Positions 1 to 10,589 of a stretch of 64,000 nucleotides of DNA are shown here, piece after piece. The notes under the pieces are model-generated. The model was not told where the DNA came from. It ran no database searches and worked only from the letters and a program-made list of their open reading frames with translations. Position numbers and translations under genes: made by a program. The stretch's first letter is position 1; each line of letters begins with the position of its first letter. This stretch comes from Trichostrongylus colubriformis (taxonomy: Eukaryota > Nematoda > Chromadorea > Rhabditida > Trichostrongylidae), in NCBI GenBank assembly GCA_963978905.1, contig OZ022258.1, forward strand, positions 36,083,282 through 36,147,281. The letters run 5' to 3'.

Positions 1-1724
1 CTCCAGGAGGCATAAAATTTTGATTATACAAAGTTGCGACGTAGAAGTGACATTACAGATGCCCATACAGAGGAAACCACAAAGGAAGGGGCGGAGCTCC
101 AGGAGGGAGTCGGATCGGCAAAATGAACAAACTAATGGCTCGCGACGTCAGCATCAATCGAAAATGGTATCGCACTTCATTTCTATTCTTCTTTCTCAGA
201 AAGCCATTAAGTTCCACTTCAACAATACCTATAACCTTCTCTCCGCATTCAACCATAATAAAAATGATTGGCAGATTTTGACTGTTCCTCCTGATAAAAC
301 TGACTAAAACAGTTGAAGATAAGTATTTAATATCAGTTGAACTTACCTTCCATCCATTCAAATCAACGGGACTGATTGAAGTGTTATGAAGTGAAGCTTT
401 TAGAGATACAAAGAACCATGCAAATGTCAGGAAATACGCAAGGATCCGAAGCTGAAGACAAAAGTATGCATCATTCTGTAGCGACTGCTCCCTTCTACAG
501 TGTTTTTTTTTTCGTTGAGGTACTGATCGTGAGTCTTTGAACGTACATAGTGCACTCCCTCACTGAAATAGCATGTATATACCACTGTATGTTTATTGTA
601 TCTCATACATTCCCATAAATTTGCAAAAGTTCGCTCCAAACTGTAATGTTTTAGACATACATATCAGTGTAATCACAATATTTCCTCATTGTTCACTGGA
701 GGCTGCTATGGTGCTTTTCACACTCTGCGACTCAGTGCTCTGATCGAGACTTCGTGTTTGGTCGGACGACACCGCTACTTACACCCCATTAGGACTTGCG
801 CCCATCTCTTTTGGACATTTTTCACGAAGGTACGAACCACGACGATGAACATAAGGAGTGATTGTCGAAATGGCTTTGGAGATCCATAAGCACCGCTACG
901 AAAGACAAGAAAGTTGATGAAAAATTTGATGACGCTATAGAATAAGCGCTAATTATGCTTCGTAATGGGATGGAACGTGACCACGTGAACCTTTGCAGGT
1001 GTTTCAAGAAGTGATGCGGTACGGAAAGGTCGAATCTCATTCCGGCGTCCGCCGGAGTCCACTGCCTGCTTTCTGTTCCATCCTATCTACACAAGCACAA
1101 CTATTTCCAATTATACAAATTTGTTATAGCAAGGCTTCTAGTGGCTAGGATCATCCACAACTACCGATTTTATCGCTTAGCTGAAGCCGAACTCTTTTCA
1201 CAGAGCAAAAGCTTCGAATACAAAGCGAATTACCCACACAAACTCTCAGCGCTCCTGAAGTTGCTTTGTTTTCACAACGTGAATGTTTGTCTCGAAAGTA
1301 TGTGAAAAAATCTTCATGTCTTTTTTAAAGACAGCAATAGGGATAATGTGATTATTGAGAAATCCTTGAAAGAACTTACTCACAAGGAAACTGAGCCCAA
1401 GAAGGCTATCGGTGGCGAAATCCCGGTGTAAAAATGCACCTAGAAACGGCGCAACGGACAAGAGCTGCCGATTTTCGATAATCGACCCCGCCTCCTATCT
1501 ACGTGATATCTGGTCGGCTACGATGAGAGCGGCCAAGGATACGCGGTGAGATCGAAGGTACTGCAGCGCGCTTTCGCAGTTTTAGCCTGAAGCTCATCCC
1601 AGGAATAAGATGCTGTCGTATTACCAATTATTTCCTTGTAATTACTTGGTAGCATGCCACTGAGAATTTCGTTAGATGTAACCGCTTCTTGACGGAAAGG
1701 TCGCCCGCGTTGAGGATCAGCGAG
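1..1724. other. No recognisable gene
   Basis: Only short random-looking frames occur here (none above about 100 codons) and no motif or splice pattern was recognised. The composition resembles the surrounding intergenic DNA. Confidence 0.5.
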
Positions 1725-1850
1725 AGATAGGGTTCCTATTTCTCACTTTTGGCCATTTCCATCCGTTTTTTTTACTGTCCTCTTACTAGGCATCTCGACT
1801 TTCAGATTCACTACTTCTTTTACCTTTCGTCCGAATTTTCCCTAATGCTG
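1725..1850 (+). repeat. Dispersed repeat, copy 1 (inverted partner at 14805-14945)
   Basis: The block around CCATCCGTTTTTT, CTCGACTTTCA and CACTACTTCTTTTAC reappears in reverse orientation at 14805-14945, including the terminal CTAATGCTGCCTTT. Two copies about 13 kb apart with scattered differences indicate an interspersed repeat family of unknown type. Confidence 0.6.
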
Positions 1851-1961
1851 CCTTTGAAATAGATAGGTTTTAGTTAGATCTAACACACGATGCTGAATGC
1901 CATTTTTCTTTCTCTTCAGCCTAAGATTGATAAGCATGCGAGGTGAGGAGATGTTCTCGCG

Positions 1962-2000
1962 TATATTGGGTTGTACCAAAAGTCTTGTAAGATTTCTCCA
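1962..2000 (+). repeat. Solo mariner-like terminal repeat
   Basis: GGTTGTACCAAAAGTCTTG followed by TAAGATTTCTCC closely resembles the terminal repeat of the mariner that begins near 5477 (TTGTCCCAAAAGTCTTGTAG). No transposase lies beside it, so it is a solo end or the relic of a deleted copy. It abuts the left arm of the Penelope-like element. Confidence 0.5.
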
Positions 2001-2430
2001 AAAACAACAATAACTCTTTGATATTGTGCTGTGAAGTCTCATGACTATCGAATATCCAACAGCATGAGACCATGAGACTCCAAAATATTTATTCCAAAGC
2101 CTCAAAATACCGCTCAAGAGTCTCGAAAGTTTCGAAAATGTTTTTGCGATATTTCGCCGTTTAACGCCTTCTTCAGACCTGAAACTGTGCAAGTTAGCTA
2201 GTATATGATATACGATATCACTAGCTTATGGCCCGGTCTCAAAAACTTTTTGGCGTGACTCACCCTGCCAAGGACGTATGGTGCAGAAAATGATGAACCC
2301 ACCCGGACGCACCCCTAAATAGTGTGGGACGCTATGTGACTGGGTCGACAGTTGATATGACAAAGATCATGCCGTAATCAAAAATGATTACTGCGATCAA
2401 GTGAAGATATGTAGAATGTCACGTAGTCCG
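2000..2430 (+). repeat. Left inverted arm of the PLE
   Basis: The segment from TTTTGGAGTCTC-type sequence through CGCCTTCTTCAGACCTGAAA, GGCGTGACTCA and GTCGACAGTTGATATGA recurs in inverse order and orientation at 4572-5420. It contains a hammerhead-like core on the minus strand (2152-2176). Confidence 0.72.
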
Positions 2431-2546
2431 TCCTTACTATCTATCTTTAGTGATAACCGCTTTATTTCAAGGGTCCCCAGTATTTTTCTTTCTACAGGAT
2501 TGCTATAGAGCGGTGTAGTACTTTGATAACGGCTGTGAGGGGTGTT

Positions 2547-2864
2547 TCATGGTACCCCTGTACGATGTTTGGAGAAGCTGCTACTGGGATAAGAGGATGG
2601 ATGTACCAATGCTCTGCGGTGTTCGTCAGTGCGTTTGTAGGGCGGTCTCTTAGTTTCTCCAACATACTTTTGCCCATATCCTTGGCATTCTATTAGATAA
2701 ACCGTTCCCCGGAGCTGACATATGTTGTGGTTGCCACGGTGACTACACCCCCCTTCCATATCTATCTTCGTAAACCCTTCGCAATGGGAGTCTTGAAATC
2801 TTGACCACGCTGTTGACTTTGATGCCCTTTCTTCATTAACATAGGCATAACTTTGATTCTCCAT
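2547..2864 (-). pseudogene. PLE GIY-YIG endonuclease domain remnant
   Basis: The frame holds a Cys/His cluster (GCSHRGNHNIC), then TVYLIEC and QKYVGETKRP with a downstream Arg/Glu region (RTDEHRRA). These correspond to the GIY-YIG nuclease core found at the C-terminus of Penelope-like elements, which nicks target DNA for retrotransposition. It lies directly after the reverse transcriptase remnant on the same strand. The frame is cut off at both ends relative to a full PLE. Confidence 0.75.
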
Positions 2865-2924
2865 CTAGTAAAGAATACGGCATCTATATCAGCGGTCGCG
2901 TGGTGGTATAACCGTTGTCCCTTA

Positions 2925-3611
2925 TTATATTGTCCACCACCAAATCCACCCCGTCCGATTGGTGGCCACATAGTCTATCCTTGATCCTTGCCAGGTTTCG
3001 GACGATGTTGGCTTTGATAAATAAGTGGTGGCAACTTCTAGCATGCACCAGTATGCTCTTAGACGATGGTTTCTTATACAGAGTAATTCTTTGTTTCCAT
3101 TATTGATGCGCACTTTTGTGTCAAGGTATGGGATGTAACCCTCCTCATTTGGCTTTTCTATGGTGAACCAAATATTGGGATCCTCCGAGTCTAAATTAAG
3201 AGGGGTTCCCTCCAGTTCGGGAGGCGATGAACCAATAATGAACACGTCGTACATATACCTTCTGTAAAACATTATTCAGTGGTTAACGACCTACGCCCTA
3301 TGCGGTCAAGGTATACTAGTGGGGCCATCTCAAGCCCATGGCCAGGCCGCGACATTGCTCATAGAATCTGCCACTGAATTGGAATATGTCGCATTCCATA
3401 GTTGCCTTCAACAGCTCCCTGAGGTCATCCTCCTCAAGACCAGAGGCGTGGACCTCCCTTTGTATTGCTTCCAGAGGTCTAACAGGCCCTCAATGGCATC
3501 ACGGTTGTTCACATTGGTATACAGAGATACAGCGTCAAAGCAAGCGTAGCTTGACTCCAGCGGGAGTTGACATTGCTCAAGAGCATCTATAAAATCTACG
3601 CTATTAGTCAA
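2925..3611 (-). pseudogene. PLE reverse transcriptase remnant
   Basis: Two frames cover this domain. 3611-3408 contains YACFDAVSLYTNVNN, the first catalytic-Asp motif of PLE reverse transcriptases (F-D-V-x-S-L-Y-T-N-V). 3272-2925 contains YRRYMYDVFIIG, where the YVDD box should be; the first catalytic Asp of that box reads Tyr. The PLE-specific GYIPYLDTKVRINNGN follows. The frames are not continuous (3273-3407 is disrupted), so no active enzyme is made. Confidence 0.75.
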
Positions 3612-3943
3612 ATGTGATGCTATGTAGCGCAGGAGCGGGGAAAAGATTTTGACCAGTAACCAACTAATTTTGTCGGATTGTCCACCATGAGAAGAGATTA
3701 TGAGGCGAGTTTTAATGTCCTTATCAACAAGGTCGTTTGAAGCAGTGCCGCAATTTTATGGGTTTTTACGAGTGAGTAGTAGGTGAGGATACAGGGCGAA
3801 GATGATATAAATCGCCTTACCGTGTTTCTTTCCAGCTTTCTACTCAGGACCGTTTTGTTGTTTGTAGAGCAGCTAATAAGGGCTCGAGAACAGGAATGGT
3901 TCTTCGAGTCGTTTGACAGCCCGGTTCAACGATTGGAGAGAGG

Positions 3944-4574
3944 ATTTATTGTAGGTCGTACGATCGTCCAAGTTGCGGATAATAACTGCCTTATCCATAT
4001 CTTGAGTCATCATGACGAAACCTCCACATTTATCCCCTACGCTGTATCGAAGCTCGCTTTTGCGTTCTAGTAGCTTTGAGTCCTCTCCTCTCCTGTTCTG
4101 TCATTTGGATCCAAATGTTTGCCTAGCAGTTGCATAAACTTCCTTGAGCTTGAAATGTAGAGCAGCTAATAAGGGCTCGAGAACAGGAACAGATCTTGGA
4201 ACAATGCAGCTATTTTTGGGAAATGGTGCTCCTGCTAGAATAGTTTCTAATACCGTTGGACCACTGTTTTCCCTCCACCTTAATTAATACGCAAAGTTGT
4301 TGAACCCCATGGTAACTGCATCAATGGTCCGTTCGAAAACGACGAATGATGGACCTAAATTCAACGTAGCCTCCATACCATCATCCACCCGGTCGGTTCC
4401 TATGATAGTGCATGGTTTGTGTGGTATAACATTCCATTTTATAAATGGGACTTGATGTGTGTCGGTGAGCTCCAGTAAGACTTCCAGTTTCTTATTGAGG
4501 CGAATGCATTCATCCCGACGTAATTGTGAGTACCAGAAATAAATAGTAAGGACGAACAACGTGCTATTATTCAT
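3944..4574 (-). pseudogene. PLE N-terminal region remnant
   Basis: An open stretch 4574-4284 is followed in another frame by about 4080-3890, which holds a VGDKCGGFVMMTQDMDKAV stretch corresponding to the DKG-x-x-V-V-M motif in the fingers region of PLE reverse transcriptases. Frame changes between the segments show decay. Confidence 0.55.
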
Positions 4575-5420
4575 ATCTTCACTTGATCAAAGTAATCATT
4601 CTTGATTACTGCATGATCTTCTCATATCAACTGTCGACCGAGTCACGTAGTGTCCTACACTATTTAAAGACACCAGAAGGAGGTAATTTTTGCCTACGGT
4701 AGAACAGACGCAGTGTGGACGAGTTCAAGTGGCCGCCATTGCACAAACAACCCCCCAATTTGAGGCCGTGGCATGGTGCCACGAGACGATGTTTCTTTTA
4801 TGAATTTGCTTTTTCCTTTTACTTTTTCCTTTATTCTTTCTTACACTGTTTCTAGATGTACTTACATGAATGCTAATGTAGTTGGGAATGGCCACTCCAC
4901 TGCGCTGAGAGACAGGTGCTACAACAAACGTTGGCCCGCGGCCTGTCTCCTACAGCGGACAACTGGGGAAGTCAGTGCGATGGTGCGAATGAGGCGCGAA
5001 TACACATCGCAGCGATGCACTTTTGAATTCGGGTTTTTTCACCGATTATCGATTCTAACCTTCTGGTTTGTTACAAAATGCTCATTTCTTTGTATTTTTC
5101 TCTTGTTTCGGACCCCTTCCGGTTCCTTTGAGGGTGCGACCGGGTGGGTTCATCATTTTCTGCACCATACGTCCTTGGCAGGATGAGTCACGCCAAAAAG
5201 CTATTGAGACCGAGCCGTAGGCTAGTGGTATACAACGTATATCATATACTAGCTAAATTGCACAGTTTCAGTCTAAAGAAGGCGTCAAACGCCGAAATAT
5301 GGCAAAAATATTTTCAAGACCTTCAAGACTTTTGAGGGGTCATTTACTCTTTAAAATAAATGTTTTGGAGTCTCAATTGTTGTTGAATATATCAATAACT
5401 CTTGTTTACTTCGAGACAGA
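4572..5420 (-). repeat. Right inverted arm of the PLE, interrupted
   Basis: Segments 4572-4685 and about 5135-5420 are reverse-complement matches of the left arm (2000-2430), for example AACTGTCGACCGAGTCACG and CATACGTCCTTGGCAGGATG. The 4690-5130 insert has no counterpart in the left arm and is related to 20705-20990. Confidence 0.7.
4760..5130 (+). repeat. Dispersed coding-like repeat, copy 1 (partner 20705-20990)
   Basis: The stretch from CTACAGCGGACAACTGGG to CACCGATTATCGATTCTAAC aligns with 20795-20910, and downstream CCTTTGAG-type sequence also aligns. In copy 2 the matching part reads as an open peptide (YSEQLGKA ... FERGFSTDY, then stop). Here it is broken by stops. Origin unknown; it was probably inserted into the PLE right arm. 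Confidence 0.45.
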
Positions 5421-5600
5421 TAGATATAGGCAGTTCGGACATATAGTAGAACGTTCTATAAGCTTTTCAACAAAATATTGTTGTCCCAAAAGTCTTGTAG
5501 GATTTTTCCAAAAAAAATCATTAGTCTTGTTTACTTCGAGGCAGGTCTAGGCGGTTCAGGAATATGGTAGGACGTTCTCTGAGCTTTCTAGTAGAATATA
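5402..5600 (+). repeat. Imperfect direct repeat next to the mariner
   Basis: CTTGTTTACTTCGAGACAG plus about 50 bp at 5402-5470 recurs at 5525-5600 (CTTGTTTACTTCGAGGCAG, then GTAGGACGTTCTCTGAGC). The second copy lies inside the mariner's left end, the first outside it. Confidence 0.5.
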
Positions 5601-6722
5601 TTTTGACCCACCAGATTCCGTGGAGAGAGCTACAGTGCCCGCAGTCGATACCCACCCAACACGCGGTGTCATCTACTATAAGTGGTCTTGGGGCAGCAAA
5701 GCGACGGAAGCTTGCAACTCCATCAACGCTGCTTTGGGCAAGGGATGTGTGAGCTACGAGACCGTGCGCCGCTGGCTCATCAGCATCAGCAACGGCGAGA
5801 TTGACATGGAAGACAAGCCACGCACGGGACGCCCACACGCATTCGACGACGAGGCTGCTCTCCGCCGTTCGCGCCGATCCTGAAATCACCATGCTCGAGC
5901 TGGCAGAGAGGAATGGACAAGCATCCATAACCGTAAATCGTCGTCTCCACGAGCCCATTTATCGGGAGATGCTGTCGCGGTGGACCTCATGCCCTGACGG
6001 ATGCTCACGAAAGTGCCCGTGTGAGCATCTGTCAATCGCTGCTGCCCCGCTCGCATCGCAACGACTTTCTCGTCTTTCTGGTTACGGGCGATGGAAGCTG
6101 GGACATGTACGATACCAACGCACCCGCGCCTTTTGGCTGCTACGTGACGCCGAGCCGCCAACGCAGCCCGTGTCCGACCTCCATCCGAACAAGATTCTAC
6201 TCTGCTGCTTCTGGACGCGGAAGGGATGCTCTTCCACGAGGCTCTGGCACAAGGCGAGACAGTTCCCGATTCCATATACACCCACCAGCTCCAGCAGATC
6301 GCTGTCGCTATTCAAGAAAAGCGCCTGAGAGATCCGCGGTCACTCTCCTTCATGACGACGCCCGCCCATACGTCACGAAGTGTACTCAGGCCAAGCTATA
6401 GGAGCCCGGCCAGAATGTCCTACCCCAACCGCCATACCCTCTAGACATTGCCCCTTCTGACTATCACCTTACCCATCCTCTTCAATCCTTCCTGCCCAAG
6501 AGATAATTCGTTGATTATGAGTTGCTTGCAAAGGCGATCGCTGACTTCTTCGACTCTCAAAGCCAGAGTTCTGGGGGCAGGGAATGAACTATCCACCTTT
6601 GAGACGGTAAAGTGTCGTCGATAACAATGGTGAGTACGCTGTTGCCTAATTGTTGTTTGTTGGAAGAAAAAATTATACAAAGTGATGACTGAAAAACCTA
6701 CAAGATTTTCCGGACAACCTAA
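5477..6722 (+). mobile_element. mariner transposon, full length but inactive
   Basis: The element is about 1246 bp, the canonical mariner size. Left end TTGTCCCAAAAGTCTTGTAG is matched in reverse at about 6690-6722 (CCTACAAGATTTTCCGGACA), and TA-rich sequence borders both ends. Inside is a mariner transposase in several frames (5620-6600). A solo end of the same type lies at 1962-2000. Confidence 0.75.
5620..6600 (+). pseudogene. mariner transposase pseudogene
   Basis: The N-terminal helix-turn-helix region reads GSKATEACNSINAALGKG, VSYETVRRWL and MEDKPRTGRPHAFDDEA, the mariner signature. Near 5862 the reading frame shifts and continues LLSAVRADPEITMLELAERN. The catalytic part appears as FLVTGDGSWDMYD (first Asp), then HPNKILLCCFW, then LLHDDARPYVTK (third Asp region), then PLDIAPSDYHL and VDYELLAKAIADFFDS. 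At least four frame changes and two in-frame stops separate these pieces. The family is a cut-and-paste DDE/D transposase using TA targets; this copy cannot make it. Confidence 0.85.
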
Positions 6723-6724
6723 TA

Positions 6725-7384
6725 TATGAGTTGGATAGCGACACGATCAATCTGAGATCACTTTCTGTGCATGGGATATTTCCAAACCCAAATTTGAGAA
6801 CAGACCTCACGCTATTCACTAAACTCCGTAACAGTCTCTGCACGACCAGGACCAAGAGCTTCATCCGAGTGAGTATGATATGTCACCTCAACTAGGGCAA
6901 GATCCGAGATTCCGTAACATTCGTTCACAACCTTGCTGAGGTCCGTTCACCTGGGTACTCAATAGCATAGATATGAAACCACAAGCATGTGAAGACGCAG
7001 GGTAGATTAAATACGTGCAGCAAAAAGTCCTCTAGAGGAGTTTTTGCTGCAGGTTACTGAACTGGTCTGCATCTCTGCAACCACATTATCTTTCCACCTC
7101 TTTGGCTACCTCCAAGTGAGTCCTTAAAATAGTAGTGAAGTAGTAGTCGTAAGGGGTTTCGGTAGCTAATGGAAAGATTGTCACATGGAACGCGTGAAAC
7201 CCTGTAGAGGTAGAATGGAAAAGGGAAAGAGGCTGAGCGGCTAGAAGAAGAGAGAGCGAGTGTATGGAGAGAAAGCGAGGCAGTAGGGACACTTGGCAGC
7301 ATGATATGGCAACTTACAGGTATATGGCAAAACTCCAATGATGTGGCGTAGGAATGATGCCAGCAGTAGTGCCAAAAGTTCTCG
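6725..7384. other. No gene; one short hairpin
   Basis: No supported coding region was seen. A 34-nt hairpin lies at 7017-7050. Confidence 0.5.
7017..7050. repeat. Short perfect-arm hairpin
   Basis: GCAGCAAAAA and TTTTTGCTGC flank a further self-complementary CCTCTAGAGG centre, giving about 16 paired bases per arm with one mismatch. On the plus strand the T-run following the stem resembles a Pol III stop, but no upstream promoter boxes were recognised. Confidence 0.5.
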
Positions 7385-8313
7385 ACGGGTGGGGGTCGAT
7401 TGGTCGAACTTTCGCGCGACCGCCCGCGGCGAACGGGGCAGTGAGTGCGAGTCGTTTGGGATTCCGCTCAAACGCAATGGGCTGGTATTGTAAGGGACCT
7501 ACGAAGACTGCACCTTTTTTCGGCGCGGGCGGCTATTTGCTTTTGTTCTTGCGCTTTCTGAGTGAATTGAAATATTAAAGGTAATTTAAGTGGTATCGTT
7601 CTTTGTCATTCTGCTGTGTGTGATCCATAGAAGTCCCTTCAGGAACATTAACAGTTGACGAAACCTATCCATAAACACACGATCAACAACAACCACAAGT
7701 ATAATAAAAGCAGTGATACTATGCCTTTACTAGCTTCGAAGGACGATGGAGCTCATATTGCAGCCTTAGGAAATTCTAATTCACAACATACTGCTGAAAA
7801 AATTTCGGCACTATTTACCCAAAGCTACCCCACTACCTCTTTAACCGATGCCGTCGAAGAGGTGATCTTTGGAAAACCTTTCGATCTAGCTGCAAACTTT
7901 TACCCAGGGGTATTTCGACCCGTAGATCATGAATATAACATTCGTTTCGCGGGAAATTGCTTGGGACAAATTTTGAGTGAGTTTGGTGATCCACCCCATT
8001 TTGGCGCCGGTGCCTATGGCGCAGACGCCAAGCAGTTTTGCGCCAAACGAATGTCATATTCGTGTTCTACGGGTCGAATTACCCCTGGGTAGAAGTTTGC
8101 AGCCAAATCGAAAAGTTTTCCAAAAATCACGTTCTCGACCACGTCTGTTGGAGAGGTAGTGGGGTAGCTTTGGGTTAACAGTGCCAAAATTTCTAAAGGT
8201 CTCTTACGTCACCAACCCATTACGTCTTGAGCGGAATTTAAAACGACTCGTACCGACGGCACCGCGAGGCGAAACCGCGAGGCAAAAATTCGACCCAATC
8301 GACCCCCACCCGT
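7385..8313. mobile_element. Palindromic foldback element with coding-like arms
   Basis: Outer arms 7385-7495 and 8208-8313 are reverse complements (CGGGTGGGGGTCGATTGG / CCAATCGACCCCCACCCG). Inner arms about 7812-7985 and 7995-8185 are also reverse complements and meet near 7990. Read outward-in, both inner arms encode nearly the same peptide (QSYPTTS, VIFGK-x-FDLAANFYPGV, RPV-x-HEY-x-IR). About 320 bp between 7495 and 7812 has no counterpart on the right. This looks like an inverted duplication of part of an unknown transposon. Confidence 0.65.
7655..8092 (+). pseudogene. Left-arm reading frame of the palindromic element (unknown family)
   Basis: A 145-codon frame. Residues about 50-105 are mirrored on the minus strand of the other arm (8185-7995). 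Over about 48 aligned codons roughly 8 differ synonymously and 9 change the amino acid, fewer replacements than neutral decay would give, so the sequence probably coded for protein before or during duplication. The downstream part runs through the centre of the palindrome and is likely meaningless. Not recognised. Confidence 0.35.
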
Positions 8314-8398
8314 TCATGACAAGTCAATCACGTTAGGGGATGTTGACCCAAGTTAATCAGCACCTTGTCCTACTCTAATGAGGAGGGAGGGAAAAAAT

Positions 8399-8846
8399 CA
8401 CCGGCATGTGCTGGGTGACGTCATAGCCACTGCGCGACGCGACGGTGTGCGATGGCCTGTATTACAACATTGCGCTTCAATGAGGATAACCTCGCTGTCA
8501 CTTCACCAAAGTCTTGAGATGGATGCCACTTTTCTACTCTGTGTCTCCCCGCATGGTTATACATCGGACGAAGACGCGCAGCCTTCTGAAACTTTTAATA
8601 CACCATTGGGGTGAGGCGAATACATGCAGCTGGACAGGCTAGCCACACCAAATAAAGGCCAGCTCTGCCAGCTGTCGCATGTATGTCAAAGCAGCAAAGC
8701 TTGCCACAGCATTATGTGCTCCCCCTTAGTATATAGGCAAAGTACCAACAAGGTCACCCTCAATGAAGTGCACTGGTAGGAACGCGGGCCATCGCTCACC
8801 ATCGCGCCGCGCGGTGACTGTGATGTCACCCAGCACGCGCCGGCTT
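8399..8846. repeat. Inverted repeat (foldback), about 105-bp arms
   Basis: Left arm about 8399-8503 (GTGCTGGGTGACGTCA) and right arm about 8742-8846 (TGATGTCACCCAGCACGC) are reverse complements with roughly 20% mismatch. A 240-bp non-repeated middle separates them. No transposase is present; it is probably a non-autonomous foldback. Confidence 0.6.
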
Positions 8847-8959
8847 TTCCGTGGAGCCCTCTCATGAAGGGGATTCGCACTTACCACATTGGTGACATGT
8901 AATGTAGTGGCATTGGCGCTGTCTGTGAAAAGTGGGACAAATGCGGAATCGATGCTCAT

Positions 8960-9745
8960 CGAAAGTCTAGCCTACAACGCATAAAAGTTGCAAGTTTCGA
9001 GAGAAGTAGCCTCCCAGTTTCAACAGTCATAATCTCAGGGCTACCGACACCTTACCGTTCTCAACTGCATTTCGGGTAAATTATACCGTCCCGGGCGATT
9101 AGGAGATCAAGCGGAAAGGATAGCACACGATTGACAAGAGCTTGCATATTTTAAAGACTGCGGAATGGGTAAATTTGACAGATCGTGGAATATGAAAGTA
9201 GGGATGCTTATCACTGAAGTAGTAGAGAAAGCATAATAGAACGATGGGAAACCCAGGAAAAGGAAACCTAAAATCCCCTCTTTCGCGCTCCTACCCACTG
9301 GGATAGATTGTAGACGGGCGATTGGCTGAATCAGCCGACCGCAGGCGTTGTCCCGTTATCGCCGGCGACTCCGCGACGGATGAACGACGAAACACTCACT
9401 GTGCTGCGGAATCGTGATAAAACCCCATGTCGTGCCTTGTCGATGCGAATTAGCCACATTATACCTCCTTTGAAGCAGAATGCCTGTTTTTAAAGGTGCT
9501 TCCACTTCTCATTTTTTGCTTACCCCTTACCGTGTTTTCCGAGCTCTACGACTGCAACCACTCAGTGGTATGGCGTATGAGTCGTTTCCAGTTTTCGGTG
9601 AATGTTGCAAGTTTCGTCTACTACGAGCATTTGACTGAATCCTTGGCAATGGGATTTGGAGTTCACTGTTCCTTTCAATTCCATTATGGGAAATGTTGTT
9701 GCAATTATCACAGCACCTCATAAACCCGATAAATCGTCAGAAAAG
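8960..9745. other. No recognisable gene
   Basis: The region lies downstream of the UQCRH-like gene. It has only short frames with no motifs. Confidence 0.5.
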
Positions 9746-9751
9746 TTTATT
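9746..9751 (-). terminator. Poly(A) signal of the UQCRH-like gene
   Basis: AATAAA on the minus strand, about 65 nt past the TGA ending at 9817. The hexamer is canonical and the spacing suits a short nematode 3' UTR. Cleavage would fall near 9730. Confidence 0.6.
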
Positions 9752-9816
9752 TTATCAATATTGATACTGTACGACAATATATAAACCTAACAGCTACATC
9801 TCAAAATATCATCCGA

Positions 9817-10589
9817 TCACTTGAGTGCTGCAAAAGCCTTCGGCATGGCACAGTGGTCAAGATGGTGTACAAAGTCCATCATTTCCTGAAACATGCGTCT
9901 TTTACCGATAAGACCAGAAACCACATCTTGCCAAAGAGAACAACCAGAACAACACGGAATCCCCTTCACTATTCAATAATTCCAATTATTTTTTTCAGGC
10001 TAAAAACCTCGGCGCATGATAAAAGCGCTGAGTTCCCAGTCCTGAATTATATATGGAACGAAACTTATGCATGTCATTGTTCATAGTAACGAATCATCTA
10101 CCGTCAAAAGATTCAATTCAACATATAAACTGCTGCCAACCGTTCAGTACAGAAATAGATGTTGCAGGACACACAACATAGTTATTCTACTTTGCGGCAA
10201 GATACTTAATGAATACAGCAAAACTCAGCTGATCAAAATGATCTGTGAGTCTCTAGAAATAACCAGCAAGAGCAGAGACAGTACTATGCAATGTCACGTT
10301 CTAGTGAGCACTTGAACACTGAACCTAAGCCGTTCGCCTAAGGATTGAATTTTGTCATTATTCTATACTGATCAGCTAAACACCTGACAGAGACTGTTTA
10401 CTTTGAAAGTACCTGATGGCATGACTCTTCGGTGTTGGTACGACTATTCACACGGTCGTTACACTCTTCCAGCACAGCTTTCAGGTCCGAAGCATGGTCA
10501 GCACATCGCTCTCGCCATTGCGTTAATTGGTCAACGCCGTCCTCAAGTGGCTCATCGTGATCTGGCATTGTTCCTAATGTATCCACCAT
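9817..10589 (-). CDS. UQCRH: Cytochrome bc1 complex hinge subunit (UQCRH/QCR6-like), 2 exons
   Basis: The product is the acidic hinge protein of mitochondrial respiratory complex III, which sits on the intermembrane-space side next to cytochrome c1 (family knowledge). Exon 1 is 10589-10413 (59 codons) and exon 2 is 9885-9817 (22 codons plus TGA), joined in phase 0 across a 527-bp intron with GTACTT and TTTCAG ends. The protein has 81 residues, as expected for the family. Visible landmarks are VDQLTQWRERCADH, LKAVLEECNDRVNSRTNTEE and MMDFVHHLDHCAMPKAF. The four cysteines (in RERC, EEC, ESC, DHC) match the two disulfides of the family. The start is the ATG preceding VDTLGTMPDHDE; a second Met lies seven codons on. 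No frameshift is seen, so it is probably functional. It lies about 600 bp downstream of cyclin L on the same strand. Confidence 0.92.

Larger units (their letters stand above)
2000..5420 (-). mobile_element. Penelope-like element (PLE) with inverted flanking arms, degenerate
   Basis: On the minus strand the order is N-terminal region (about 4574-3944), reverse transcriptase (about 3611-2925), then a C-terminal GIY-YIG endonuclease (2864-2547), the layout of Penelope-like retroelements. The body is flanked by arms in opposite orientation, about 2000-2430 and 4572-5420; the right arm is split by an unrelated insert at about 4690-5130. PLEs commonly carry pseudo-LTRs that may be inverted. All coding parts have frameshifts or stops, so the copy is dead. 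A 34-bp identical direct repeat lies at 3863-3896 and 4156-4189. Confidence 0.78.

Noticed and set aside
5801..6328. A 175-codon frame as an intact transposase
   Set aside because: Only the segments around 5862-5960 and 6150-6235 read as mariner in this frame; the rest of the domain lies in other frames.
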